Source: Martinezella multihospitum
Lineage (GTDB): Bacteria > Pseudomonadota > Alphaproteobacteria > Rhizobiales > Rhizobiaceae
Assembly: GCF_900094585.1 (NCBI RefSeq)
Contig: NZ_FMAG01000001.1
Span: forward strand, 124,001 to 188,000
Length of the DNA stretch: 64,000 bases
Reading direction: 5' to 3'
Positions 54,602-62,772 of this stretch are shown one piece after another. The position numbers and the translations under genes are program-made. Numbering within the stretch: position 1 is the first letter of the stretch; each line of letters starts with the position of its first letter. The notes beneath the pieces were generated by a model that saw only the letters and a list, made by a program, of their open reading frames with translations, did no database searches and was not told where the DNA came from.

Positions 54602-55858
54602 ATGACCGAATCCGCCATCACCTGGAGCATCGCCGGCCTGACCGCCCTCGGTGTCGTCACACGCCCATTCCGATGGCCGGAAGCGATCTGGGCGGTTCTC
54701 GGCGCAGCACTTCTTGTCGCCCTCCGGCTCATCGGCCCGGCCGACGTATGGGCGGGTATATCCAAAGGATTCGATGTCTATCTGTTCCTGATCGGCATGA
54801 TGCTGCTGTCGGAGCTCGCGCGGCGCGAAGGGCTCTTCGACTGGGTGGCGGCGATCGCCACTTCACATGCCAGGGGCTCTCCTCGCCGGCTGTTCGTACT
54901 CGTCTATGTTGTCGGCGTGGTCGTAACGGTATTCCTGTCGAATGACGCAACCGCCGTCGTGCTTACGCCGGCCGTTTACGCAGCCTGCCGTGCGGCGCGG
55001 GTGAAGGACCCCATGCCATATCTGCTGGTCTGCGCCTTCATCGCCAATGCCGCGAGCTTCGTGCTCCCGATCTCCAATCCGGCCAATCTGGTCATCTTCG
55101 CCGGCGGCGAGATGCCACCCCTGTCGCGTTGGATGCAGACCTTCCTGCTGCCATCCATCGTTTCGATCATCGTCACCTTCGCCTGTCTTTACTGGACGCA
55201 GCGACGTGCACTGGCGGAAGACACGATCTCCCGCGATGTCGGACAGCCTCTCCTCTCCCACAGCGCCCGGCTGGCAGGATGGGGACTCGTGGTCACCGCC
55301 CTCATTCTGATCGTGGCGTCGGCCATGAATTTCGATCTCGGCATCCCGACATTTGTCGCAGGCCTCCTCACGACCGTCATCGTTCTCGCCCTTACCCGGC
55401 AAAATCCGCTGGAGACGCTTCGTGGCATAAGCTGGAGCGTAATACCTCTGGTTGCGGGCCTCTTCGTGATCGTCGAGGCTGTCAATCACACCGGCCTCAC
55501 CGCTCTTCTCTCCGAAAAGCTGGCACTGCTGGCGGCTCAGTCACAGACACAGGCGGTCGGAGCTGCCGGGCTTTCCGTTGCGATCGTCTCCAACCTCGTC
55601 AACAATCTGCCGGCCGGCCTTTTCGCCGGCAGCGCCGTACAGGCAGCCCATGTTCCTGATTCCATTGCCGGCGCTGTGCTGATCGGCGTCGATCTCGGAC
55701 CCAACCTGTCGGTAACCGGCTCGCTCGCCACCATCCTCTGGCTTGCCGCTCTTCGCCGCGAAGGGCTCCACATGGGAGCACTGGCTTTCCTGAGGATCGG
55801 CGCTCTCGTGATGTTTCCGGCCTTGATCCTCTCGCTTGCTGCCCTCGCACTGATCTGA
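54602..55858 (+). CDS. ArsB/NhaD-family (ion transporter superfamily) permease
   Basis: This 418-residue inner-membrane protein has about eleven hydrophobic segments. It resembles ArsB-group transporters, with FLSNDATAVVLTPAV and a mirrored SNLVNNLPAG, the paired Asn-rich hairpins that line the substrate path in the IT superfamily. ISNPANLVIFAGG is also typical. The presence of these motifs supports arsenite efflux or Na+/H+ antiport; no arsR, arsC or other arsenic gene is present, so the ion is uncertain. The ribosome site is weak. The TetR gene follows 56 bases later. Confidence 0.82.
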   Translation: MTESAITWSIAGLTALGVVTRPFRWPEAIWAVLGAALLVALRLIGPADVWAGISKGFDVYLFLIGMMLLSELARREGLFDWVAAIATSHARGSPRRLFVLVYVVGVVVTVFLSNDATAVVLTPAVYAACRAARVKDPMPYLLVCAFIANAASFVLPISNPANLVIFAGGEMPPLSRWMQTFLLPSIVSIIVTFACLYWTQRRALAEDTISRDVGQPLLSHSARLAGWGLVVTALILIVASAMNFDLGIPTFVAGLLTTVIVLALTRQNPLETLRGISWSVIPLVAGLFVIVEAVNHTGLTALLSEKLALLAAQSQTQAVGAAGLSVAIVSNLVNNLPAGLFAGSAVQAAHVPDSIAGAVLIGVDLGPNLSVTGSLATILWLAALRREGLHMGALAFLRIGALVMFPALILSLAALALI

Positions 55859-55878
55859 CAGCGAACAACATCGGGTTT

Positions 55879-55898
55879 ATAGACGACCGGTCGATTAT
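55879..55898. promoter_or_regulatory. TetR operator upstream of TetR-oxidoreductase pair
   Basis: CGACCGGTCG at 55884-55893 is a perfect 10-base palindrome centred about 26 bases before the TetR start; flanking ATA and TAT add outer symmetry. GACCGGTC-centred boxes are typical of TetR repressors of quinone- and aldehyde-responsive oxidoreductases (NemR/AcuR group). The box lies at the likely promoter, so autorepression is expected. Confidence 0.6.
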
Positions 55899-55914
55899 TT
55901 GTTACGGACCGCTC

Positions 55915-56517
55915 ATGATGACGAAGAAGAAATCAGAGCTGACTCGGAGCCATATTCTTGCGATCGGGCGGGAACTGGTGCTGCGCAAGGGTTTCGGAGG
56001 CGTGGGCCTGAAGGAGCTGCTCGAACAGAGCGCCGTGCCGAAGGGCTCATTCTACTACTATTTCGCGTCCAAGGAGGCCTTCGGCTGCGCCCTGCTGAAG
56101 CAATATTGCTCTGACTATGCGGAGAGGCTCGATGCGCTCTTCGGCTGGAAGGGCAATGGCCGCCAGCGCCTGATGCACTATTGGGATGCCTGGCTTTCCG
56201 ATGGCAATACGGCCAGCCTTGCCGATCGGTGCCTGGTCGTAAAGCTTGCCGCCGAGATCTCCGATCTTTCGGATAATATGCGCGTGATCCTGCTCGGCGG
56301 CGTCGAGGATCTCATTCGCCGCCTCACCAAAACAATCACCGAGGGGCGCGAGGACGGTTCGATTTCACCGTCCTGCATCCCCGAGAAGACGGCTCGTTCG
56401 CTCTACAGCCTCTGGCTCGGGGCAGCGATCCTGGCCAAACTTGGAAAAGACAAGACACCGCTCGACCAGGCCATGCTCGCCACCGAACAAGCCCTTTCGG
56501 CACCCGGCAGCATTTGA
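55915..56517 (+). CDS. TetR/AcrR-family repressor
   Basis: This 200-residue protein has an N-terminal TetR helix-turn-helix (residues 10-57): VGLKELLEQSAVPKGSFYYYFASKE, a common TetR recognition sequence. The C-terminal part is helical, with SLADRCLVVKLAAEISDLS and a Cys in it and another in ISPSCIPE, which could sense electrophiles as in NemR. ATG 55915 is used; ATG 55918 is possible. The oxidoreductase gene follows 41 bases after the stop, so it is the likely target. A palindromic operator lies just upstream. Confidence 0.88.
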   Translation: MMTKKKSELTRSHILAIGRELVLRKGFGGVGLKELLEQSAVPKGSFYYYFASKEAFGCALLKQYCSDYAERLDALFGWKGNGRQRLMHYWDAWLSDGNTASLADRCLVVKLAAEISDLSDNMRVILLGGVEDLIRRLTKTITEGREDGSISPSCIPEKTARSLYSLWLGAAILAKLGKDKTPLDQAMLATEQALSAPGSI

Positions 56518-56558
56518 TCCAAAGCAGAACCAGCATGTCAACACGCAAGGAAAATAAA

Positions 56559-57536
56559 ATGCGCAGTGCCATCCACGATGTCTTCGGCGATCCGGCTGCG
56601 GTCCTTTATCTGGCCGACATGCCATTGCCGGAGCCCGCCGCCGGAGACGTGCGCATTCGCACCATCCTCTCCCCCATCCACAATCACGATCTTTGGACCG
56701 TGCGTGGCGCCTATGGCTACAAGCCGATTTTGCCAGCCATCGGCGGCAGCGAAGCGGTCGGTTTCGTCGATGCCGTCGGACCGGGTGTCGACAAGACATT
56801 GATCGGCAAGCGGGTCGTCGCGGCTGGAGTCCATGGCACCTGGGCCGAACAATTCACCGCGCCGGCGGCAAGCCTTGTTCCAGTGCCCGACGTGATTTCC
56901 GACGAAGCCGCAGCACAGCTGATCGCCATGCCGTTTAGCGCCATTTCGCTGCTGGAATCCCTCAATGTCGAGCGCGGCGACTGGATCATGCAGAATGCCG
57001 CAAATGGCGCGGTCGGCAAGACCCTTGCCATGCTGGCCCGCAGCCGCGGCATACACATGATCAATCTCGTTCGGCGCGATGGCGGCATCGACGAGCTGTC
57101 CGCATTCGGCATCGGCAACGCCGTCTCGACTGCCGCGACCGATTGGAAGGCAAAGGTGCGTGCCATGGTCGGCGACGCGCAGATTCGCGCCGCGGTGGAC
57201 TCCGTCGGTGGTGTTGCTAGCAACGACCTGGCCGATCTCCTTGGTGAAAACGGCCTGCTGGTTTCCTTCGGCACCGCGGCCGGCAAGCCGATGCAGATCG
57301 CCTCAAGGGCCGTCATCTTCAAACAGCTCACGATCAAGGGCTTCTGGGGCACCAAAGTCAGCGCCGCAATGCCGGCGGAAGAGCGCCGGCGGCTGATCAC
57401 CGAATTGATCACGCGCGTCGCTTCCGGCGAAGTCAAGCTGCCGGTGGAAGCGTCCTATGACATCACGGAGATCGCGGAAGCGGTGAAATCCTCGCTGGCG
57501 CCCGGCAAGGCAGGAAAGGTTTTGCTGAAGCTATAG
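56559..57536 (+). CDS. Zinc-independent alcohol dehydrogenase/quinone oxidoreductase family protein
   Basis: This 325-residue medium-chain dehydrogenase/reductase has the GroES-like N-terminal domain (IRTILSPIHNHDLW) and a Rossmann fold from about residue 130 (WIMQNAANGAVGKTLAMLARSRG). Zn ligands of alcohol dehydrogenase are missing, so it belongs with quinone oxidoreductases and enoyl reductases (Etr1-like). It would reduce an alpha,beta-unsaturated carbonyl or quinone with NADPH. AAGGA precedes ATG 56559; the frame continues upstream without a ribosome site. TetR is encoded just upstream and probably represses it. Confidence 0.87.
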   Translation: MRSAIHDVFGDPAAVLYLADMPLPEPAAGDVRIRTILSPIHNHDLWTVRGAYGYKPILPAIGGSEAVGFVDAVGPGVDKTLIGKRVVAAGVHGTWAEQFTAPAASLVPVPDVISDEAAAQLIAMPFSAISLLESLNVERGDWIMQNAANGAVGKTLAMLARSRGIHMINLVRRDGGIDELSAFGIGNAVSTAATDWKAKVRAMVGDAQIRAAVDSVGGVASNDLADLLGENGLLVSFGTAAGKPMQIASRAVIFKQLTIKGFWGTKVSAAMPAEERRRLITELITRVASGEVKLPVEASYDITEIAEAVKSSLAPGKAGKVLLKL

Positions 57537-57653
57537 ACCTCCCCGCGCCATGGCGTAGCAACCGGCGCAGGGAAGTGGAGCGGCATCACGGAGCACGGCC
57601 AGCTCGATGGCCGCTCCCTGCGAGCGATTACGCAAAAATTCGCAGAATTGCTC

Positions 57654-57684
57654 TTGTCCCTCTAGTTACTAGAGGATGTAGCAG
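57654..57684 (+). promoter_or_regulatory. MerR-type metal-responsive promoter of the metal ATPase
   Basis: A perfect dyad CCTCTAG-TTA-CTAGAGG lies at 57659-57675. TTGTCC (57654-57659) serves as -35 and TAGCAG (57679-57684) as -10, spaced 19 bases, the over-long spacing typical of promoters that MerR-family proteins twist into activity (ZntR, CadR, CueR). No merR-type gene is present nearby, so the regulator must be encoded elsewhere. Confidence 0.72.
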
Positions 57685-57714
57685 TGGTTCCAAGAGAAAA
57701 TTTGGAACCGAAAC

Positions 57715-60081
57715 ATGACGTCGACAACACAACAGAGCCGCTATCGCGTAGAGGGCATGGATTGCGCTTCATGCGCTGCGAAAATCGACACAGCCGTTCG
57801 CCGGCTGCAGGGTGTCGAGGATGTTTCCGTCTCGGTCACCGCAGGCACCATGACGGTCAAGCATCAGGGCGATCCCGATCTGCTGCCCAATATCGCCAAG
57901 CGGGTCACGGGACTGGGCTACAAGGTTTTCCCGCTGCCGCAAAGCAATGCCGCCGCGCCAAAGGTCGAAGAGAGCAACCATGCCTGCGGCTGCGGACATG
58001 ATCATCACGATCACAAATCGGATGCCCATAATCACGATCATGACCACGCCGGGCACGACCACGATCACCACCATGATCATGATCACGGAGACCACGATCA
58101 TGGCGCCGCCGGCCATCGACATGATCATTCCGGTCATAGCCACGCCTCTGAAGTGCCTGATGCCGCGGTTGCTGGCCTTCATGGTCACGATCATGCGCCG
58201 ACCACCGGACCGTGGTGGAAATCCGCCAAGGGTCGCCTAACCATTGCCAGTGGCTTGGCGCTTGCCGTTGCCTGGGGGATCGGCAAGCTGGTTCCTGCAC
58301 TGGATGTCTGGATCTTTACGGCCGCCATGCTTGTGGGCTTGTTGCCGATCGCCAAGCGCGCCTTCATGGCCGCACGGGTCGGAACGCCGTTCTCGATCGA
58401 AATGCTGATGACGATCGCGGCCATCGGCGCCGTTATCATCGGTGCTAGCGAAGAAGCCGCAGCCGTCGTCTTCCTGTTCCTGATCGGCGAGTTGCTGGAA
58501 GGCGTCGCCGCCGGCAAGGCGCGCGCCAGCATCCAGTCCCTGACGGATCTGGTGCCCAAAACCGCCCTTCTTGAGGAGAATGGCAAGACCCGCGAAGTGC
58601 AGGCCGAAAGCCTTGCCGTCGGCGCCACCATCCTGGTTCGTCCGGGCGACCGCATTCCCGCCGACGGCGTCATCCTTTCCGGCGAAAGCGCCATCGACGA
58701 GGCGCCGGTGACGGGCGAAAGCACGCCTGTACGCAAGGGCGTGGATGCAACCGTCTTTGCCGGCACGGTCAACGGCGACGCTGCACTGCGCGTCCGAGTA
58801 ACAGCAGCGGCATCCGACAATACCATCGCCCGCGTCGTCAAGCTGGTTGAAGAGGCGCAGGAATCGAAGGCTCCCACCGAGCGTTTCATCGATCGCTTCT
58901 CCCGCTATTACACGCCAGGTGTCGTCGTTGTCGGCGCACTCGTCGCCGTCATCCCGCCTCTGTTCCTGGGCGGCGGCTGGAGTGAATGGGTCTACAAGGG
59001 CCTGGCGATCCTGCTGATCGGTTGCCCCTGCGCCCTCGTCATCTCGACGCCGGCGGCAATCGCAGCCTCGCTCTCGTCAGGCGCTCGCCGCGGCCTGTTG
59101 CTGAAGGGCGGCGCCGTGCTCGAAAATATCGGCAAGGTCACCGCCGTCGCTTTCGACAAGACCGGGACTCTCACCGAGGGCAAGCCAAAAGTCACCGATA
59201 TCGTCGGTCTCGGCATGAGCGATAACGAGGTGCTGCGATTGGCAGCCGCGCTCGAAACCGGCTCCAGCCACCCGCTCGCCCGCGCCATCCTCGACCGCGC
59301 GGCTGAAGCCGGAACGGATATCCCTCAGATCATCGATGCCAAGGCAATCGGCGGCAAGGGCGTGAGCGGCACCGTCGAGGGTATCGACGTGTTCCTCGGG
59401 TCGCCGCAGGCAGCTGCCGACAAGGTTTCGCTGACCGCCGAGCAGTTAGCCCGGATCGCTGCGCTCAACGACGAAGGAAAAACCGTTTCCGTTGTCGTCG
59501 CCAAGGGGAGCGCCGCCGGTCTGCTCGCCATGCGCGACGAGCCGCGGGCAGATACGGCCGCCGGTCTCAAGGCGCTGGCCGATGCCGGCATCAAGACGAT
59601 CATGCTGACGGGCGATAACCAGCGTACGGCGCAGGCAATCGGCAAGACGCTCGGCATCGAGGTCAGGGCGCAGCTCCTGCCCGAGGATAAACAGCGGATC
59701 GTCGGCGACCTGAAGCGGCAGGGTTTTTGCGTTGCCAAGGTCGGCGACGGCATCAACGACGCGCCTGCTCTCGCGGCAGCCGATGTCGGGATCGCCATGG
59801 GCGGAGGGACCGACGTTGCGCTGGAGACCGCGGATGCCGCCGTGCTGCATGGCCGTGTCGGCGATGTCATCGAGATGATCGATCTTTCCAAGCGGACGAT
59901 GAGCAATATCGGCCAGAACATCACCATCGCGCTCGGCCTGAAGGGTGTGTTCCTGGTGACCACGATCGTCGGCATCACCGGTCTCTGGCCGGCGATCCTC
60001 GCCGATACCGGCGCAACCGTACTGGTGACCATGAATGCGCTGCGCCTGCTCGCCCTCCGGCCTCGCCGGGTAGCCGCCTAG
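57715..60081 (+). CDS. P1B-type heavy-metal ATPase (ZntA/CadA group) with His-rich linker
   Basis: This 788-residue inner-membrane efflux pump has an N-terminal HMA domain (residues 9-75) with the metal site GMDCASC. A linker of about 80 residues (90-170) holds dozens of His and Asp residues in HDH repeats. The P-type core follows: CPC metal site in LLIGCPCALVIS, phosphorylation motif DKTGT, HP motif in SSHPLARA, and GDGINDAPAL. These place it in the P1B-2 (Zn, Cd, Pb) group. The His-rich linker suggests zinc sensing or buffering. Only six to eight membrane segments are seen, as expected. A MerR-type promoter precedes it; a strong terminator follows. Confidence 0.92.
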   Translation: MTSTTQQSRYRVEGMDCASCAAKIDTAVRRLQGVEDVSVSVTAGTMTVKHQGDPDLLPNIAKRVTGLGYKVFPLPQSNAAAPKVEESNHACGCGHDHHDHKSDAHNHDHDHAGHDHDHHHDHDHGDHDHGAAGHRHDHSGHSHASEVPDAAVAGLHGHDHAPTTGPWWKSAKGRLTIASGLALAVAWGIGKLVPALDVWIFTAAMLVGLLPIAKRAFMAARVGTPFSIEMLMTIAAIGAVIIGASEEAAAVVFLFLIGELLEGVAAGKARASIQSLTDLVPKTALLEENGKTREVQAESLAVGATILVRPGDRIPADGVILSGESAIDEAPVTGESTPVRKGVDATVFAGTVNGDAALRVRVTAAASDNTIARVVKLVEEAQESKAPTERFIDRFSRYYTPGVVVVGALVAVIPPLFLGGGWSEWVYKGLAILLIGCPCALVISTPAAIAASLSSGARRGLLLKGGAVLENIGKVTAVAFDKTGTLTEGKPKVTDIVGLGMSDNEVLRLAAALETGSSHPLARAILDRAAEAGTDIPQIIDAKAIGGKGVSGTVEGIDVFLGSPQAAADKVSLTAEQLARIAALNDEGKTVSVVVAKGSAAGLLAMRDEPRADTAAGLKALADAGIKTIMLTGDNQRTAQAIGKTLGIEVRAQLLPEDKQRIVGDLKRQGFCVAKVGDGINDAPALAAADVGIAMGGGTDVALETADAAVLHGRVGDVIEMIDLSKRTMSNIGQNITIALGLKGVFLVTTIVGITGLWPAILADTGATVLVTMNALRLLALRPRRVAA

Positions 60082-60090
60082 GCTATCTAT

Positions 60091-60119
60091 GGGCGCCGAT
60101 CGACAAGTCGGCGCCCTTT
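60091..60119 (+). terminator. Rho-independent terminator after the metal ATPase gene
   Basis: GGGCGCCGA (60091-60099) and TCGGCGCCC (60108-60116) are perfect 9-base complements followed by TTT. It lies between the convergent metal ATPase and AraC genes and may serve both directions. Confidence 0.75.
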
Positions 60120-60132
60120 GCAACATTTCACC

Positions 60133-60927
60133 TCAGGACTTCTGAACGGAGAGGTAGCGGCGCGGCGACAGGCCGAATGCCTTCCTGAACATGGCGATGA
60201 AGCTGCTGGCACTCGCATATCCCAGGCTGTCCGCCACCTCGGCGATCGGTTTGCCCGCACTCAGATATTCAAGCGCAAGCAGCAAGCGCGCCTGCTGCCG
60301 CCAATGGGCGAAGGACATGCCGGTTTCGACATTGAAGAGCCGCCTGGCGGATCGTTCGGATACTCCCGCCCGCAGCGCCAGCGCATGAAGGGTCTCCTCG
60401 CTGGCCGGTTCCTGCAGTACGGCTTCCGCGATGCGCAAAGCGCGCCGGTCCGCCGGCATAGGCAAATGCAGGCTTTCGCGCGGTGCGGCCCGAACCTCGT
60501 CCAGCAAAACGGCTGCGAGACGACGCTGCTGCGGTGAGAGCTTTTCCTCCCAGTGCCATGTCGCCGCGCGGCGCACCAATGCCCGCAAAACCTCGCTCAC
60601 GCTCAGAACACAGGGTGTCGCCGGCAATCCGGCGCTGGCGTCCGGTGTCAGCAGGATGCCCCAGCCGCTCAGCACGCCGTTGATCGCCGCTTTGTGCATG
60701 ACACCGGGCGGAATCCAGCCCGCACGCTGCGGCGGCAATAGCCAGGAACCATCAGGTGTATCGACACGGACGAGCCCGCTTTCGATGCAGAAAAGCTGCC
60801 CGCGGCCATGCACGTGCCAATCATATTCCTGAGTGCCGAGACGGAAGGCGCTACCCGGTTCATCCGATCCCCAGAAGGCGATCAGCGGCGGCCCGTCGAG
60901 ACGGTCGCCAATATCTTCGATGTCCAT
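60133..60927 (-). CDS. AraC-family transcriptional regulator (cupin-type)
   Basis: This 264-residue protein has an N-terminal cupin (residues 20-95; YDWHVHGRGQLFCIESG, and IPPGVMHKA) and a C-terminal pair of helix-turn-helix motifs (LHALALRAGVSERSARRLF; IAEVADSLGYASASSFIAMF). The layout is that of NimR/YdeC-type regulators. It is divergent from the FAD-dependent monooxygenase gene across a 117-base gap and probably controls it. It converges with the metal ATPase gene across the strong terminator. The ribosome site before ATG 60927 is weak. Confidence 0.88.
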   Translation of the reverse strand: MDIEDIGDRLDGPPLIAFWGSDEPGSAFRLGTQEYDWHVHGRGQLFCIESGLVRVDTPDGSWLLPPQRAGWIPPGVMHKAAINGVLSGWGILLTPDASAGLPATPCVLSVSEVLRALVRRAATWHWEEKLSPQQRRLAAVLLDEVRAAPRESLHLPMPADRRALRIAEAVLQEPASEETLHALALRAGVSERSARRLFNVETGMSFAHWRQQARLLLALEYLSAGKPIAEVADSLGYASASSFIAMFRKAFGLSPRRYLSVQKS

Positions 60928-61044
60928 GTTTCGTTTGGCCGCTTTACAACATTTAAAGACCGAATGTCGTTATCACGCTCTGGCGTCCTCAGGCTATCTT
61001 TCTCTGGCAAGATCGAAATCGACCAGTGAATGGAATAGAAGACC

Positions 61045-62235
61045 ATGCAGGACTTTCATATCGTCATCATCGGCGCGGGCCTCGGTGGCTTGTGCCTTGC
61101 ACAGGGGTTGAAGCGCGCCGGCATCCGTTTTGACGTGTATGAGCGCGATCCGGCCGCCGATAGCCGCTTGCAAGGTTATCGCATCCGCATCGACACAAAC
61201 GGACAGCAAGCGCTGGCGTCATGCCTGCCGACCGCTCTGTTTGACCTCTTTCGAGCGACCGCCTCGACGAGCCCTCGATCCGCGTGCTTCCTGACCCCTC
61301 AGCTTCTGCCGGTTACGGGCCGCACCCCGACGAACTGGGATACCGGCGAGAATGACGACGACGGCGATCTGAGCGTCAATCGCCTCACCCTTCGCGAAAT
61401 CCTGATGTCGGGGATCGAGGATCACGTTCATTTCGGACATGCCTTCACGCGCTATCGCTGCATGGATGACGGGCGTGTCGAGGTACATTTCGAAGGTGCC
61501 GCCTCGGTTTCCTGCAACCTGCTCGTCGGTGCCGATGGTGTGAACTCACGGGTGCGACACCAGTTGGCGCCCTATGCCGAGCCGGCGGATACGGGTTCCA
61601 TTTGTGTCTACGGCAAGAGCGAAATACCGCTGAACGATGCCGCCGATCTGCTTGGAGACGGAACGACGGTGATCTTTGCCGATGGGTGCACGGCAATCTT
61701 CGATCTCATGCGGTTCGGCGACCACTTATCGAAGCTCGCCGCCGGTCTCGCGCCCGATTGCAAGCTGACGCCGGTCACCGATTATCTCTATTGGGCACTG
61801 ATCGGCCCCCGCCAAAGGCTGGGACTGGAAACATATGACCATACCCAAGATCTGCCCGTCTTGCTCAGAACTGCCATGCGCGGCTGGCATCCGGAGCTGA
61901 AGCAGATCATCAGCCGGAGCAAACCGACTGCCGTTGCTACGCTCTCGGTCAGAGTCGGGCGCCCCGACGCCCTTTGGCCGTTCGGTCCAGTGACCCTCCT
62001 GGGGGATGCCATTCATGCGATGAGCCCTGCCGGCGGACTTGGCGCCAATACCGCACTCGAAGACGCACGCATGCTGGCCCAAATCCTGGCCGAGGCCGGC
62101 AGGGAGCCGAAGACGGCCTGCACGGCGCTGCTGGATTACGAGGCCGACATGCGCGAGCGGGCGGCCTGCGCCATCGACACATCGGAACGCGGTGCGGCGA
62201 TGCTATTTGCTGCCGTGACCGATAAGATTGCCTGA
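61045..62235 (+). CDS. FAD-dependent monooxygenase (PHBH/UbiH fold)
   Basis: This 396-residue flavoprotein has the FAD-binding loop VIIGAGLGGLCLAQGL near the N-terminus, the middle GADGVNSRVRHQ (DG motif), and GDAIHAMSPAGGLGANTALEDA, which completes the FAD site. The family hydroxylates aromatic or polyketide-type substrates with NAD(P)H and O2. The N-terminal frame includes ELSVNRLTL-type substrate-lid residues. It is followed 10 bases later by a SpoIIAA-like gene and is divergent from the AraC gene. Its substrate is unknown. Confidence 0.88.
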   Translation: MQDFHIVIIGAGLGGLCLAQGLKRAGIRFDVYERDPAADSRLQGYRIRIDTNGQQALASCLPTALFDLFRATASTSPRSACFLTPQLLPVTGRTPTNWDTGENDDDGDLSVNRLTLREILMSGIEDHVHFGHAFTRYRCMDDGRVEVHFEGAASVSCNLLVGADGVNSRVRHQLAPYAEPADTGSICVYGKSEIPLNDAADLLGDGTTVIFADGCTAIFDLMRFGDHLSKLAAGLAPDCKLTPVTDYLYWALIGPRQRLGLETYDHTQDLPVLLRTAMRGWHPELKQIISRSKPTAVATLSVRVGRPDALWPFGPVTLLGDAIHAMSPAGGLGANTALEDARMLAQILAEAGREPKTACTALLDYEADMRERAACAIDTSERGAAMLFAAVTDKIA

Positions 62236-62245
62236 GGAGGCTGAT

Positions 62246-62671
62246 ATGACAATCGATCCAACCGACTTCGCCTTTCACGATGTTTCCCTATGGCCGATCG
62301 TGCGCCATTCCGCTGCCTCCGTGCACCCGGGCTATTCGAAACAATGGGAGCGGGAGATGGATACCCTGCTTGCCCTTTCAATGCCTTTCGTCGTGATCAT
62401 GGAAGGCGACGAGCACACGGAAGAGCACGAGGATCGCAAGGCCCGCGGCATATGGCTGAAGAAGAACAAGGCGGCGCTTGCGACGGTTTGCAAGGCAGTC
62501 ATCGGCATTGAGGCAAGCGCAATCAAGCGTGCCGCCATGCAGCTGCAGATGAGCCTTGCGACGAAGGCATTCGGTATAAGAATGGAAATCGTCTCTTCCC
62601 GGGAGGAAGCGCAGCATCTTGCCGAGCGGATTCTGAAAGGAAAGGACACCGCCACCTCTCTCGCCTGCTAA
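62246..62671 (+). CDS. SpoIIAA/STAS-like small protein
   Basis: This 141-residue cytoplasmic protein starts at ATG 62246 behind GAGGAG. The alternation of strands and helices (FVVIMEGDEHTEEHEDRKARG, LATVCKAVIGIE) and a late Arg-Glu-Glu-Ala helix resemble the SpoIIAA-like group within the STAS superfamily. No phospho-Ser motif of anti-anti-sigma factors is evident. It is cotranscribed with the FAD-monooxygenase gene, but the function and partner are unknown. The family call is tentative. Confidence 0.7.
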   Translation: MTIDPTDFAFHDVSLWPIVRHSAASVHPGYSKQWEREMDTLLALSMPFVVIMEGDEHTEEHEDRKARGIWLKKNKAALATVCKAVIGIEASAIKRAAMQLQMSLATKAFGIRMEIVSSREEAQHLAERILKGKDTATSLAC

Positions 62672-62718
62672 CCGACGCTATAGTCCGACCGTCTTCAGGA
62701 CAGAAGCGAACCGGACCT

Positions 62719-62737
62719 GACGGGCGTAGAGCCCGTC
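62719..62737. terminator. Stem-loop between convergent genes
   Basis: GACGGGC (62719-62725) and GCCCGTC (62731-62737) are perfect complements around a GTAGA loop, in the 101-base gap between the SpoIIAA-like and LLM genes. No U-run follows in either direction, so it is at most a weak or bidirectional terminator. Confidence 0.45.
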
Positions 62738-62772
62738 GATCCAACATTGCGGATGTGGGGCGGCCACAGCCC

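Noticed and set aside
57541..57575. Imperfect GC stem after the quinone oxidoreductase gene
   Set aside because: A mismatch in the stem and no U-tract make a terminator call unsafe.
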